Position numbers and translations under genes: made by a program. The notes beneath the pieces were generated by a model. It ran no database searches, was not told the origin of the DNA, and saw only the letters and a list, made by a program, of their open reading frames with translations. From contig JAHWDD010000022.1 of the NCBI GenBank assembly GCA_023897205.1, positions 1-63,557 on the forward strand: a DNA stretch of 63,557 bases. The letters are read 5' to 3'. Source of the DNA: Exophiala sp. HKRS030. Lineage: Eukaryota; Ascomycota; Eurotiomycetes; Chaetothyriales; Herpotrichiellaceae. Numbering within the stretch: the stretch's first letter is position 1; every line of letters begins with the position of its first letter. This document shows, in pieces, positions 46,705 through 57,308 of this stretch.

Positions 46705-47811
46705 ATGGGCAAGTCAACTGCGAGTGGGAAACAACATGATGACCAGCTCAAGATGATGCAGTGTTCCCTCATACTTGGTGTTCTATCGACACTCCAGGGT
46801 TTCCACTATGAATTTGATGTTACGCGTCTACTGGAGGACTTGGTCCAAAGAGAGAAGGAGACATGGGTGCCGAGGGTGGACACAGAAGACCATGATAAAT
46901 TCCAAGATGCGCAAACAGACCACAGCATCAGCTGGGAAGGACTCACCTCGGAGTTTGTGTCCGCCTTCCCTGGAGTCCTCCCGAAAGATGCGGAAGCTCA
47001 AAAGACGCTAGCATGTCAACTGCGCAGTCAGCTCAGGCACAATCTTGAACAGATGAGCCAGCTCCCGGATTGGCCTCAGAAGTCGTTCCTGAAACCACTA
47101 CGGCAATTCGTGTGGGCAGATCTCACGTGGGAGATGAACGTTTGGTTGGTTCTTCGCGGCTCTGCCGTAATTCCTTCTGGCAATTTGACTGGGTTAAAAC
47201 CGTGGAGCAGACATAACCGGGACTTGAGACAGCTGGCGGAGATTCTGGGCACTTCATGTCTGTTTAGCAAACCTGTCACCGATAAGAAGCTTACCGTGAC
47301 ATCGCTTCAAGACTGTATCCAGAAGCTGGAGATTTTATTTTGTGGCTCAGAAATTAATCAGTAAGTTCAGGGTCGGTGTAATCCGGAAACTGTACTGACA
47401 ATTCATCTTCCTGGTAGTGTCAACTCGGGCGAAGCAACCTATGTGGTGGCATTTTACCTGTGCAAAGCGAATGACGACGCCTTTATCAGACATTTTCGAA
47501 GTTTACCTTGCCTGTCGACGATCGGCAGGGACCCCAGTTCCGAGCCTGGGAAATGGCAGTACCGATGCGTTTTGGAAAAGCACGAGTCGTCAGTCACCCA
47601 AGACGATCTCTTCATAAGCAATCGACGACCGACATACTGTAAGGCCTTTGAATCTCAGTCTCAAGCCCTTCAATGCTGGGAAGACATCGTTGGAAGGTCC
47701 GAACAACTTTTACATCATCGCTGTCCAAGGCCTTTTCCGGGCAGTAGGAGCACGTCAGATCGTCCTGAGGTTTTGGAGGCCGTCGAGCTCGTCCGAGCAT
47801 ATATGCCCTGA
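46705..47811 (+). CDS. Orphan two-exon protein, 349 aa
   Basis: Exons 46705-47360 and 47418-47811, with a 57-nt GT-AG intron, phase 2, total 1050 nt with a clean frame. The ATG lies in an ideal context (GCCACCATGG) and starts MGKSTASGKQHDDQLKMMQC. The protein is mostly alpha-helical in character, acidic, with several Trp (WEGLTSEF, WADLTWEMNVWLVLRG, LKPWSRHN). It has no signal peptide or membrane segment. No known domain recognised. The good start context and consistent codon phase across the intron argue for a real gene, probably lineage-specific. Confidence 0.6.
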
Positions 47812-50800
47812 AGGAAATAATGACGACAGAACCACCAGGAAAGTCATCTGAAATTACAAAAGATGACGGAGATTAACAAACTGAATCAAGTCCAAGAATA
47901 AGCTGCCGAATAACCATTGGTGTCCGAAGGACTTGTTGTTAGTAGTAAAAGGATCATTCTCTTCAGGGTGTTATCGCCAAAGCTCGCTGGTATTAGTTTC
48001 CTCTTTTCAGTCTCACTCGGTCACTCATTCTATAACAGCGCTTGTGCGTGAGGTAAGTAATGTCATACCCCAGACACTATGACTAGGCAAATCGAGACTT
48101 TATGGACCGACGAGGATGGCTTCGACTGAGATACTCCTCTCGCATATGTAATATTTTAATACCCCCATTGTTAACAGGATCAGAGTCATCTATGCAGCCT
48201 AGGCTCTCCCACAAGATTGCCTTGCCTTCTTGCTAACTGTCTTCCACTTAATCGGGCCAGCTCCTCCGCAATCAGTTGTTGGTGGTAGCACAGTGGAGCT
48301 ATGATTGCGCTATAGCACTTGATATAGACAGGCACCACAGCAAATGTGTGATAGATCGAAGGTTGAAGAAACTTCAGAGGCTCTCCTCGTGTATAGAACG
48401 TGATAGTGATAACTCCTACGGGCGCCCGCAAGGCGAAAGACACCGAACTTGAATAACGGGAGACGAAAGTGTAGTCTTCGACACCCGAGAAGAAATTAAC
48501 CGTAACTTGCTCTGGCTGCCGACAACTATTCCGGTCGAAAATCGTGAGGTATACGGTATAGCCGTGTTGAGCGACTGCGAAGGCCGGGAAATACTCGATG
48601 CCGGACATAGTTGCCTGTGGAAGGCTCAATTGATCTCAATTGATATTTTCGCTGTAGAGCTTTGCAAGATGACTCGAGAAACGATGTGCTCCGCCTTAAG
48701 TATACCTAGATACTACACTTTGCGCTGAATTGCACTAGTCGCTGTGCTTGTCGAGGACCTCGAACTCGATCTTCTGATTTTGACCTATAGTCCTCCCACT
48801 TTATGCGCCCGTATCAAGCGATGGAGACGTCGACCATTCTTTGAAAAGTCTACAGGCATATAAGTCTGGTCATGGGATTGCGGAACGCTCGGCAATGACA
48901 GCCATTGGGTATAGGGTCGTACAGCCTGCAGATGTTGACTTGATGCCCGCTGTCTTCGTGGATCGTCGCGGAAATATCTGTTTAGCCTCTATTGGTTGTC
49001 GTGGATACGTTGTAACTTTCGCGGTCGGTGACCCTGAAGGGCCATTTGCACTAGCCTGGGTACTCTCGAACGCTGTTGGTCGAAATCTTGGCCGTCGGGA
49101 GTGGCACACTTTAAAAAGAGTGAAAAGGAGGGTATGGTGCTCTCTAGGATCATATCGTTTGTCCTGGATGGTTGCTTTACACCTCGAATGTAGCTTGCAC
49201 GCCTGGCGAGGGTATTTGACATTGGAGGGGAGGACAGCCAGTGACGTGCGGTCTCCCTGGTGCTGTGTCCAAACGCGAGGTTTGTCGTGAATATCCGTGA
49301 TCTCGCGCGGATCCACATTTTCAAGATCGTGCTGGACTCTCCGTAGAGCATGTTGTTCTTGCTTCAAGCCCACTGTAACCTCCCAGGGATCCTCGGCAAT
49401 TGGTCCTGGTAAAGATTGATGTGCTCTTTCATTCATAGTCTGCAGTGCTGAAGGTCGTGAATTTGAGACTCCGTGGAATCTGAGCAATAGAAAAGGCTGT
49501 CAAAGTCCCCAGTCTCCATGAGGCTTCTTATAACAGCCCTGACGGCCTGTATGAGGGTGCGACTCAACATGCTTGAGGATTCGAGGTATCATCTTTGGTC
49601 CTCAAGAATTGCCGCGCGCGTATCTCATGGTCGAGGAGTTCACTATTTCAGAGGATTCGAAACCAGGCGCTTCGGGACAGGCCAAGGCCGCTTCTGGGTT
49701 TTGGATTCTTTGGTTGTTGGTGCTGCTGTATGGCTTGGCAAATTTGTCTTGTCCGGAGTACGATCGGATCTGGCTGGATATTGCGCAGTTTATACACCGG
49801 GAACTTCCTTGGTTCGGCTTGAATGTGGAAGAAATGGCCGTCGAATCGCCGTCTCGCATACCAGTCGAAAGGAGTTAGGGCGGAGATATAGAAGGCAGCA
49901 TAGCTCTACAGTTTAGCGCGAGGGTCTGAAGGATCACGTAGATCGTTTCGGGTAGCACCCCAGGATCACCATTTGGTGGCGTTGAAGGATCTACATCCGT
50001 GCTGTGACATTCCGCAGAGTTCAGCATAGAAATCGAACCCATCTGCCCAAAGGGCCACACATTGGTTACTTACAAAAAGAATTTAGGAACCCAGGACCGA
50101 GTCAGAGTCAGTGCCATCATTGTGCTCAAGTCTCTTCACCCTTTCTCTCTGTTGTACTGTACAGCAGTGTATCTTTCGAAGGTGTAGCCGAGAAGACTAT
50201 TGAATTTTGGAGTTTCTTTTCTGCATTAGCCCCATGGGTAACACCTCTTAGATTTTCACGAGTGGAGCTCCGGCAGGACACGAGAGAGTTAGTTTGACAG
50301 TGTCCTAAACGTAGAACTACTGTAGTAACAGGTTGAAAAATCACATGGAAAACAAGAGCACTTTGGCGATGGTGCTCCTCGGCCGATTTCTCACCTTGCA
50401 GTACAGTGTCGGGGGACCCATTCTGTGCTGCGTCTCACGATCCTCAATGTGGGCCACAGTGCCTTGTTTTACTGTATGCAGGGAATTATGAAGCGAGGGA
50501 ATGAAAAGGACTCTCTTCGGGGTGCTTTGAGCAGATCTTGGCCCGTGCTGTTCTCGTGCGAGCAGAGCTCTAGTATTCCTTACACTTTGTTTACCCAGTC
50601 GTCAACGACATGATCAACCTGCATCAGCTCTTCCACATGTCTCAAAAAAATGTGACCCAACAACGATGGCTGGAGGTTCTCTTACTGGCCCATATCACCC
50701 TCCCAATCTCAGACATGCATAAACGAGGAAGCTCGGACAGCACGTCGTAGGTTCTCGATAGAGGCCAATAGGAAGTTATGGAGAAAAACTTGCACGACTT

Positions 50801-51421
50801 CAACGTGCTGTGCGTGGTCCTTTTTCATATCCACATTTGACCCTCCTCAAGGTCCTTTTGTCTGCAGAACCCGTGGGGAAGAGGCTATGGTCAATAATGC
50901 GGGCGGCTCAGACACCTCCAAGGGTGTTACGAGCTTGTGTAGTCTTTCCCAATCACCTCCCCCTCCTTCTATACATTTCTCCGCTAGTCAAGTCTCTTAC
51001 AGTACTAAAGAGTTCACCTTGCGGTCTCACGCACTTCATCGTTGGATTCCGGTGATGTGTTGGTCAGTAGCACTCTAAAAGAAACGAAGAATACCTAACG
51101 TGATGTTCTGGAGCACTCTACCAGCTGCTACTATTTAGTTAAGAATAAGATAGGACGACAGCAGGGGATAGAGCAATGGCCGGTGGACATACTACGAGCG
51201 TAAAGTTGGCCGATATTCCCTTCTCTTTGGCTGTTCAACGTTCAGTAGATTCTAACAACGGCGAAAACCCCCATCGGGGAGAGCACGAATCAGCAACAAA
51301 CCATGCCGTTCATACTGTACTGGAAGACTTTTGTTACTCGAGAGAAACTGTAATATTGTACAGTATACATCGTACCATAGGCATCCATGACACCACAAAC
51401 ACCTGTAAAGCTAAATCCATT
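47812..51421. other. 3.6 kb stretch with uncertain frames
   Basis: Normal composition but no solid gene apart from the possible 48186-48608 entry. A plus frame at 49573-49878 has a membrane-like FWILWLLVLLYGLA segment but no in-frame ATG at its start. Overlapping frames at 48841-49487 occur on both strands and cannot be told apart by eye. Frames near 50810-51078 are short. This may be decayed accessory sequence. Confidence 0.35.
48186..48608 (-). CDS. Possible small hypothetical protein, 140 aa
   Basis: Single open frame from the ATG at 48606-48608 (MSGIEYFPAF) to a stop at 48186. Balanced composition with strand-like hydrophobic segments (YTVYLTIFDRN, VTVNFFSGVEDYTF, APVGVITITFYTRG) and a helical C-terminus (IAEELARLSGRQLARR). 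No family recognised, no intron and no supporting neighbour. It could equally be chance. Confidence 0.35.
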   Translation of the reverse strand: MSGIEYFPAFAVAQHGYTVYLTIFDRNSCRQPEQVTVNFFSGVEDYTFVSRYSSSVSFALRAPVGVITITFYTRGEPLKFLQPSIYHTFAVVPVYIKCYSAIIAPLCYHQQLIAEELARLSGRQLARRQGNLVGEPRLHR

Positions 51422-54400
51422 TTAACCCGAGAAGAGGCTTTCGAACTCCTCGATAAATCCGTCATCAACACCTTCACCAGCGAGCATTCGCTCAATCCCT
51501 CGCCCACAGCGTGGTAAAAAGTCCCAAAGTCGAGGCTTAATGTCCCTGACCGAGTCAACCAACGTTTGAATATTACGTTTGTTAAGTTTTTCATAACTAG
51601 GAATAAGTAAGTGCTTGCATGACGGATAAAAGGGCTTGTGGCACACTCACCAAGCAGGCCTGATTGTGTAATCAGGATCCAGAGGACACGAGATCGTTCT
51701 TATCGGTCGTAGCATCCACAGCGGTCGACCGGGCCCGCAGATGTCTTCAAAGTGGTGTAGACGATTGCCCCGGCAAATGGCCCTCTGAAGACGACGGAGG
51801 GCTTTGGGGTCTTCATCCTGCCCAGTACATTTCAGCATGTACTTGTAGGTAAGCGTATCTGATCCCTGGCCCTGTTTGGCAGGCTCCGTTCGATCTACTA
51901 TCTGCATGTCGACATCCTCTGATGCGCCTGGGTTCGATTTATTTTGAAAGATTCTCATTAGTGCGCGATATGTGGAAGTAATAGACAGTGCCCCGAATTC
52001 TCGTGTCAGGCTACCGAGCTTCGTGTAGCCACGTCCTCGGGTATACAGTTGGACCGCTACCTGCAAGCCATCTTGGTCACCTCCGGGGATGCTGGTATAT
52101 AAAACTTCTGAAGTATGTCCAGGCGAGCTGATAGTGTCGTAGAGTCTTAGAGCGTTCTGAATGGTTACGTTGGATGGGGTACGACCGGAAAGGACATCTT
52201 GCCGGAGACTTCGACTACTGTTGTACAGCTGCATGGTCCTTTGAGTATCACTGTGGAATCGAAGTGACTGGTCTTTCAAAATACAAACTAGGTCTCGAAA
52301 GTCCTCCCAGACCTCTCTGCACCCCATGGAGGAGGCAAGGAATTTCATCTTCATTTGCGGTGGCAAGTCTTTGAAATTCGGTTTCGACCCCGCGCAGGGA
52401 TCAGGGCTGGGGCTTACCAACCCCCAAGATGAAGGACCGGTGGTGCTGACATTTCCGGAAGAGGGCGAGGTAGCTTGGGGAGCTTCCGTCGGTCGACTAG
52501 CCACAATCAATTGTATGTAACGTCTCCGGAGAGCGACGAAGTTTGGGGGGCTTGGGTCCGTGTGTCCCAAGATTTTGTCCGCTTCGTGGAGCAGAATGAC
52601 ACCGCAATTATTGCCGTCATTGATTGAACCCTAAACGGTTAGACCAAGCTAGTCGGATTGACCAGAAACAAACTGTAGGAGAACTTACTGAACTGTATCT
52701 CACCGTCCACCCGCTGAGCTCTGGTGCGCCGGAAAGAATGAAATGAGCCACGGATACGGACCTCTCGTTCTCATAGTCATGCACCGTAAGTTGACGGTGG
52801 GTGAAGTGCAAGCTCACCAGAAACCAATGGCTCGTCTGCTCGACATGAACCGGAACCAGAGCTGTCGAGGGTGTCTGCCACCTGCAGATTCTGGCCGGGT
52901 TCTTCTGGATGTAGGCCGCATTGAAATCATGAGACTCCACGACGTGCACGTCACATCGGTCCATGGCCATACGGTAGAGGCATTCCATTACCGCATCGTC
53001 ATTGAGCCACTGGCCCGGTCGAAAGGTATTTAACATGCGCTCAACGGCCTGCGGATGGGTGGTGACCCAAGGAATCAGACCACGGTTTCGGCATCCAAGC
53101 TCAATCAGTCGATCGATATCCTGGATCATTTCTTCTTCTGGCAGTTTTCGATCGAGCGCCGGGAAGGTTACAGCCACACATTGAGCCGTGTGAGCCGTAC
53201 TAGGAGGTGTATTGTATGAATGCCTGCTCCCTACAAATCCAGAAAAGAGTGGTGAGCTTGCCTGTGAAGAAGCGATGGAGATTATCGTGGCATCTGCTGC
53301 CTTTGCATCTGGAGACATACTACTGCCAGAAGAGCGGCACTGTTTTGTAGGATCCGGATGGGAGTGGGGTGTTCCTGAGGGTTCTGAAGATGAAACAGAC
53401 AGGGCTGGGAACAACGGTGGAGACGATTGGAAGGGATCGGACGTCCCACAGACAGATTTCTCCAACCCAGGTCCAGATTTGGCGTCCCCTTGCTCAGATG
53501 ATGTAGGCTCATCACAGTTAGTGACAAAGAGGTCGCTCAAGCCACCCGTCGGGGAGTCTGTCTGTGGTCCAGGCGAAAACGTCGGAAGCGGGGCCGGTCT
53601 AAGTGCGGCCTTCTTGAAGTTTGTGGAGCGGTAGAACTTCCCGGGCTGCCATTCGTCGTGTTTTGATATACTTTCATCGCTCGAACACTGATTCCTCGGT
53701 GATGACACTGGCTGAGAGTATGCAGAGCCCTTCACGTCCTCATCCGTATCGTCGTCAGAATCCAGGAACATAGGTACGTTCACCGGCGTCGTCGTACTAG
53801 AGTCATTGCTAGGGGATTGCAACTCTGGTTCTTGTGGAGGAGATGGATCATCGTCGACGTCCTTCATCTCAGAATCCTCATCCTCACTTTGGACGTAAGC
53901 TTGAAGGGGTCGATTTGCAGGAGGGCCTGACGATGCATTGTTTGCTTTGAGTTCCAGTTTGGCCAGAGACTTCCCACCAGAAGAACAGTCGCAGGAAGGC
54001 GAATCATGCGTTGGAGAGGTGACAGTGGACTCCGACTGTGAGTCACTATCATGATCTGGCGTTGTGACTTCATCATCTTGGGGGTCGATGATGTCTTCGT
54101 CCCATTCCTCCACAACATCCAGTGGACGATATTGGCCGAGTACCATGGCCTCGGCCGTGATGGGACTCGAACCACAATTGCGGCTGGACTTCCGGCAATG
54201 GCGATATATGGGTGAGGGACACCAATCTGCTTCACAGTAGCTGATGCTCTCGACGACGTTGGGCCCGGTGTTCCATGCCCACTGATAGCTGAGGTAGTCC
54301 GTTCGTACGACCTCTCCGGGTCGCTGCAGGAATATGTCAAAGGTGATCTCCCACTCGTAAAGCGCCGACGGCGGCACCAGGAGATTGCCATGACGGACAA

Positions 54401-55052
54401 ACTGGCTGCAGGCTTGCGGCAGCTTCAGGTTCTCCGCGAGACGTCCCTCCAGGACGGAGGCTTGCCTTGGCGGGACGACGATCCAAAGGACGGGGTCACC
54501 GCTCCAAAGCATTGTGACAGATTGAAGATCCACCTCTTGCTTGTGCAGAAACACGAAGGATGCTCCCAGATTGACACGAACTTGACTCGAATGGACACCG
54601 GGAATGTGGTTGTGAGTGGCCAGAAGACGTCTGCTGGTAGACAGAGGGGTCTCTGGAAGTCCCAGGGCAGAGCGTCGACGAGGATGCTGTCCCGAGCACG
54701 TCACATATTCGAGAGGGCCAAGTTTGACAGCCCTATACTTTGTCAGGGCATCTTCGCACTTTTCGATCAGGGTGGTTTCATCGAGAGACTCCCACGAAGG
54801 ACCAGGTGCTGTCGTTGTCCTTTGTAGGGGATTATCTGCACTTGTCCAGTCTGCTCTTGCCAGAGTTACTGTGCGGCCTTTGACTACAGATCCATGTTGC
54901 TTTAGTCGTTGCTGATAAGCTTCTCCAAACGACAAGCGAGAAAGATCCGGAAGCACTGAAACGGTAGGGCCATCGATGGAGAACTTCTGGTGCCCTTTGT
55001 CCGAACAAGTCCACGACGGCCAGCCGCCAGGGTCCGATGGGAACTTGAGCAT
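51422..55052 (-). CDS. JmjC domain fused to Ulp1/C48 cysteine protease
   Basis: Exons on the minus strand: 52689-55052, 51651-52630 and 51422-51596. Introns 52631-52688 and 51597-51650 have matching phases. Length is at least 1172 aa. Residues about 150-280 form a JmjC fold: IPGV-like start, GASFVFLHKQEVDLQS, LWIVVPP, FLQRPGEVV, NTGPNVVESISYC. The Fe-binding HxE...H is H-K-Q with Q at the last His (YQWAWN), so demethylase activity is doubtful. Residues about 290-630 are acidic, Ser/Pro-rich and disordered. A C48 domain follows with WLNDDAV, TSHWFLVSLHF (His), VHDYENE (Asp) and, after intron 1, NDGNNCGVILL (Cys), so the protease triad looks intact. A helical C-terminal tail follows. Likely a nuclear SUMO/ubiquitin-like protease. 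A 5' exon, perhaps starting MDEMDEMDVCPAHG near 55264, is unresolved. Confidence 0.8.
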
Positions 55053-56464
55053 TGTCGCCCAGCTTGAGGATGGAAACGTTGGGGCCTTTCGAGATGCACG
55101 ATGGAGAGAGCCAAAGGTGCATGGATGTCAGGTGCTTCAAAACATGCGAGGGTTGCCTCGCAGGAAGAGTGACGAACGAGAAGACGGTCGAGAGGTGGCA
55201 TGTCCAAGTCTAGGAAGAATGACCCATGTGCAGGACAGACATCCATCTCATCCATCTCATCCATCTTTGTGATTGCAGGTAGAGTGGACCGGAAAGGTAT
55301 CACACCTGGAACCATGTTCCAGCGTCCTGATCAGGAGGGAATAGTGTTAACCCATCTTCTTCTGGTTGTTTGACTGCTTTCCCCCGAAAGAGTCATCGCG
55401 TCGAGGGCGTAGGCAGAGGACATCGGTGAGATTCTTTCTTCCGTGGCAAGGGTCTGCGGACGAAGATTCTGCAGTGCTGATGGTGCATGCCCAGGACAGA
55501 TTGGTGTTAGAACGGCCGACACAGCGGCCAACTGCTTCGTGAGGGTGGCCAGCATATCGGTGAACGATTGGAGACTGAGAGAGAGTCCAGTAATACTGTA
55601 CTTCTCTGATCAAACCCGAAGACACGAATTGGTCCATTGGTCGTGGACTCGGCGATATTACGAGACATGTACTCCTGGGCTCCAGCTAATCAGATTTCTC
55701 TCGCTGAAATCAGTCGACGGTATCTGATGTAAGATGCCTGGACAATGGAGCCGGAGTTAGAAGGTCACTGACAACATAACCTTTCCGGCATTCTTGCAAG
55801 TCGACCAGAGACCAAGTACCACAGTGGTAAACTGCAACTGAGGTTGGAGTGCCCTTCTGTGATCGGAGTCAAGATTGCCCGCTATGCCATTTTTTCGACT
55901 TTATCAAAAGCAGCATGGTTGATTGGCTACACTTGCGTCGATCTGAAAGCCTCCCTGCAAGCGCGTTGTCTTCCGATGTACTGTATGGAGCAGAGTGGCA
56001 CATACAAACGCGACCACCGAATTGACGCGCCCGACTATTGATTCTGATGGGTCAAATGCTCCGCCAATCAGTCGTCATCCTGGCGACTGAAGACGGAAGT
56101 GCCAAGCCCACGCTGTGAAAAGCAGATGCAATATCGCTCAAAAGGGCTAAGCCTAGCTCAAAAGGTCTATGGATAAGCTTTGAATATATGGGCCAGTTCG
56201 GCCGGGGAAGCTCTTGACAGTTTCGAATATTTACCCACCAGACTTGGAATGAGACTGCGGAGATATTATTACGATCACTGATTCGGAAACAAGAATCGAA
56301 GCTTGCTGCTCGACATCGGCAGGTAATGCCAATCGAGACTGGGTAGGGGGTGTGGCAGATCTCAGTATTGCAGGTTCCATGGCAAAGATATAAGCAGGCC
56401 CCCGAATGCTGGAGGTGTGCTGTAACACACTTTCAAGAGCACGATCAACCTAGGAGGCTACGAG
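55053..56464. other. 5' region of JmjC-Ulp1 gene and intergenic sequence
   Basis: 55053-55316 has protein-like minus frames (MPPLDRLLVRHSSCEATLAC; also KGPNVSILKLGDNAQVPIG) that probably include the first exon of the JmjC-Ulp1 gene. I could not settle the junction. 55320-56464 has no recognised gene. Confidence 0.4.
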
Positions 56465-57040
56465 ATGAATCCGTGGTGTTACAACGGGCAAGCCGACGCG
56501 GGGCAACAACCGACAGCCGAAGCACATCCGTCGATCTCGGACCTTTCTTGGCCGGCTAGCTCTTGGTGGCAGATCAACTATGATCTAAACAACCCTTGGT
56601 GCGGTCTGGGCACTCCTGCCATCTCTATCTATCCAACTATGCCAGCCTATGCAGCTATCACAACCCCGATCGTTGTTGCCATTGGACAATCACCCGTCTC
56701 TGTCATGCTCGCCCCTTACACATGGCTGCCACAGAGAAATTCCTCATGTCCTTATTATCTGAACGCTCAACCGTGTCTGTCTTGCTCCTTGGGGTATCCG
56801 GAGCTAGACTCCAGATTAACACGGCATGTTCCTCCGACAATGAACAATGATTCAAACCTGCTCTTCCACCAGAACAATACGAGCTGGAGTGACCTATCCA
56901 CATGTGATTTATGGAACCGATTTGATGACGATGCGAGTAAAGTAGCTGAACATCAAGGACCTGCACATGACGATGATCATATGAGTTGGCAGATTTACTG
57001 TAACCGGTCCGTCGGTGAGCAACGAGAGCAAAATGCATGA
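56465..57040 (+). CDS. Possible orphan protein, 191 aa
   Basis: Uninterrupted frame from ATG (MNPWCYNGQADAGQQPTAEA) to TGA. Rich in Trp, Asn, Pro and Ser, with a mildly hydrophobic middle (AYAAITTPIVVAIGQSPVSV) and pairs of Cys (CPYYLNAQPCLSC). No signal peptide, no known domain. It lies between two minus-strand genes. Length alone makes it worth listing. It may be a lineage-specific gene or chance. Confidence 0.35.
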   Translation: MNPWCYNGQADAGQQPTAEAHPSISDLSWPASSWWQINYDLNNPWCGLGTPAISIYPTMPAYAAITTPIVVAIGQSPVSVMLAPYTWLPQRNSSCPYYLNAQPCLSCSLGYPELDSRLTRHVPPTMNNDSNLLFHQNNTSWSDLSTCDLWNRFDDDASKVAEHQGPAHDDDHMSWQIYCNRSVGEQREQNA

Positions 57041-57308
57041 CAGATTGAGTGTGTGCGCAGGGATGTAGCACAACTCGAGCAATGTACATGATCAAGTCTA
57101 TGGATGCTGTTTAGCATGAGGATCAACCATGAAGATCACTTAAAAGTCTATCCTAGATCCTATAAAATGCCATGCATCTATGTCCGTCCAAATCGCGAAA
57201 CTACGGTGCTCCTTTGTAGCAAACTATCCCCAACTCATCTGAAAGGACCGCAGGGAACGACGTCATCGGAGAATGGCAATCAGTCCGGAAAAGCCGCCGA
57301 TTTCACTT

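Noticed and set aside
48841..49487. Long frames on both strands (149 plus, 205 minus)
   Set aside because: They overlap each other and the minus frame lacks an ATG at its start; neither has a family match.
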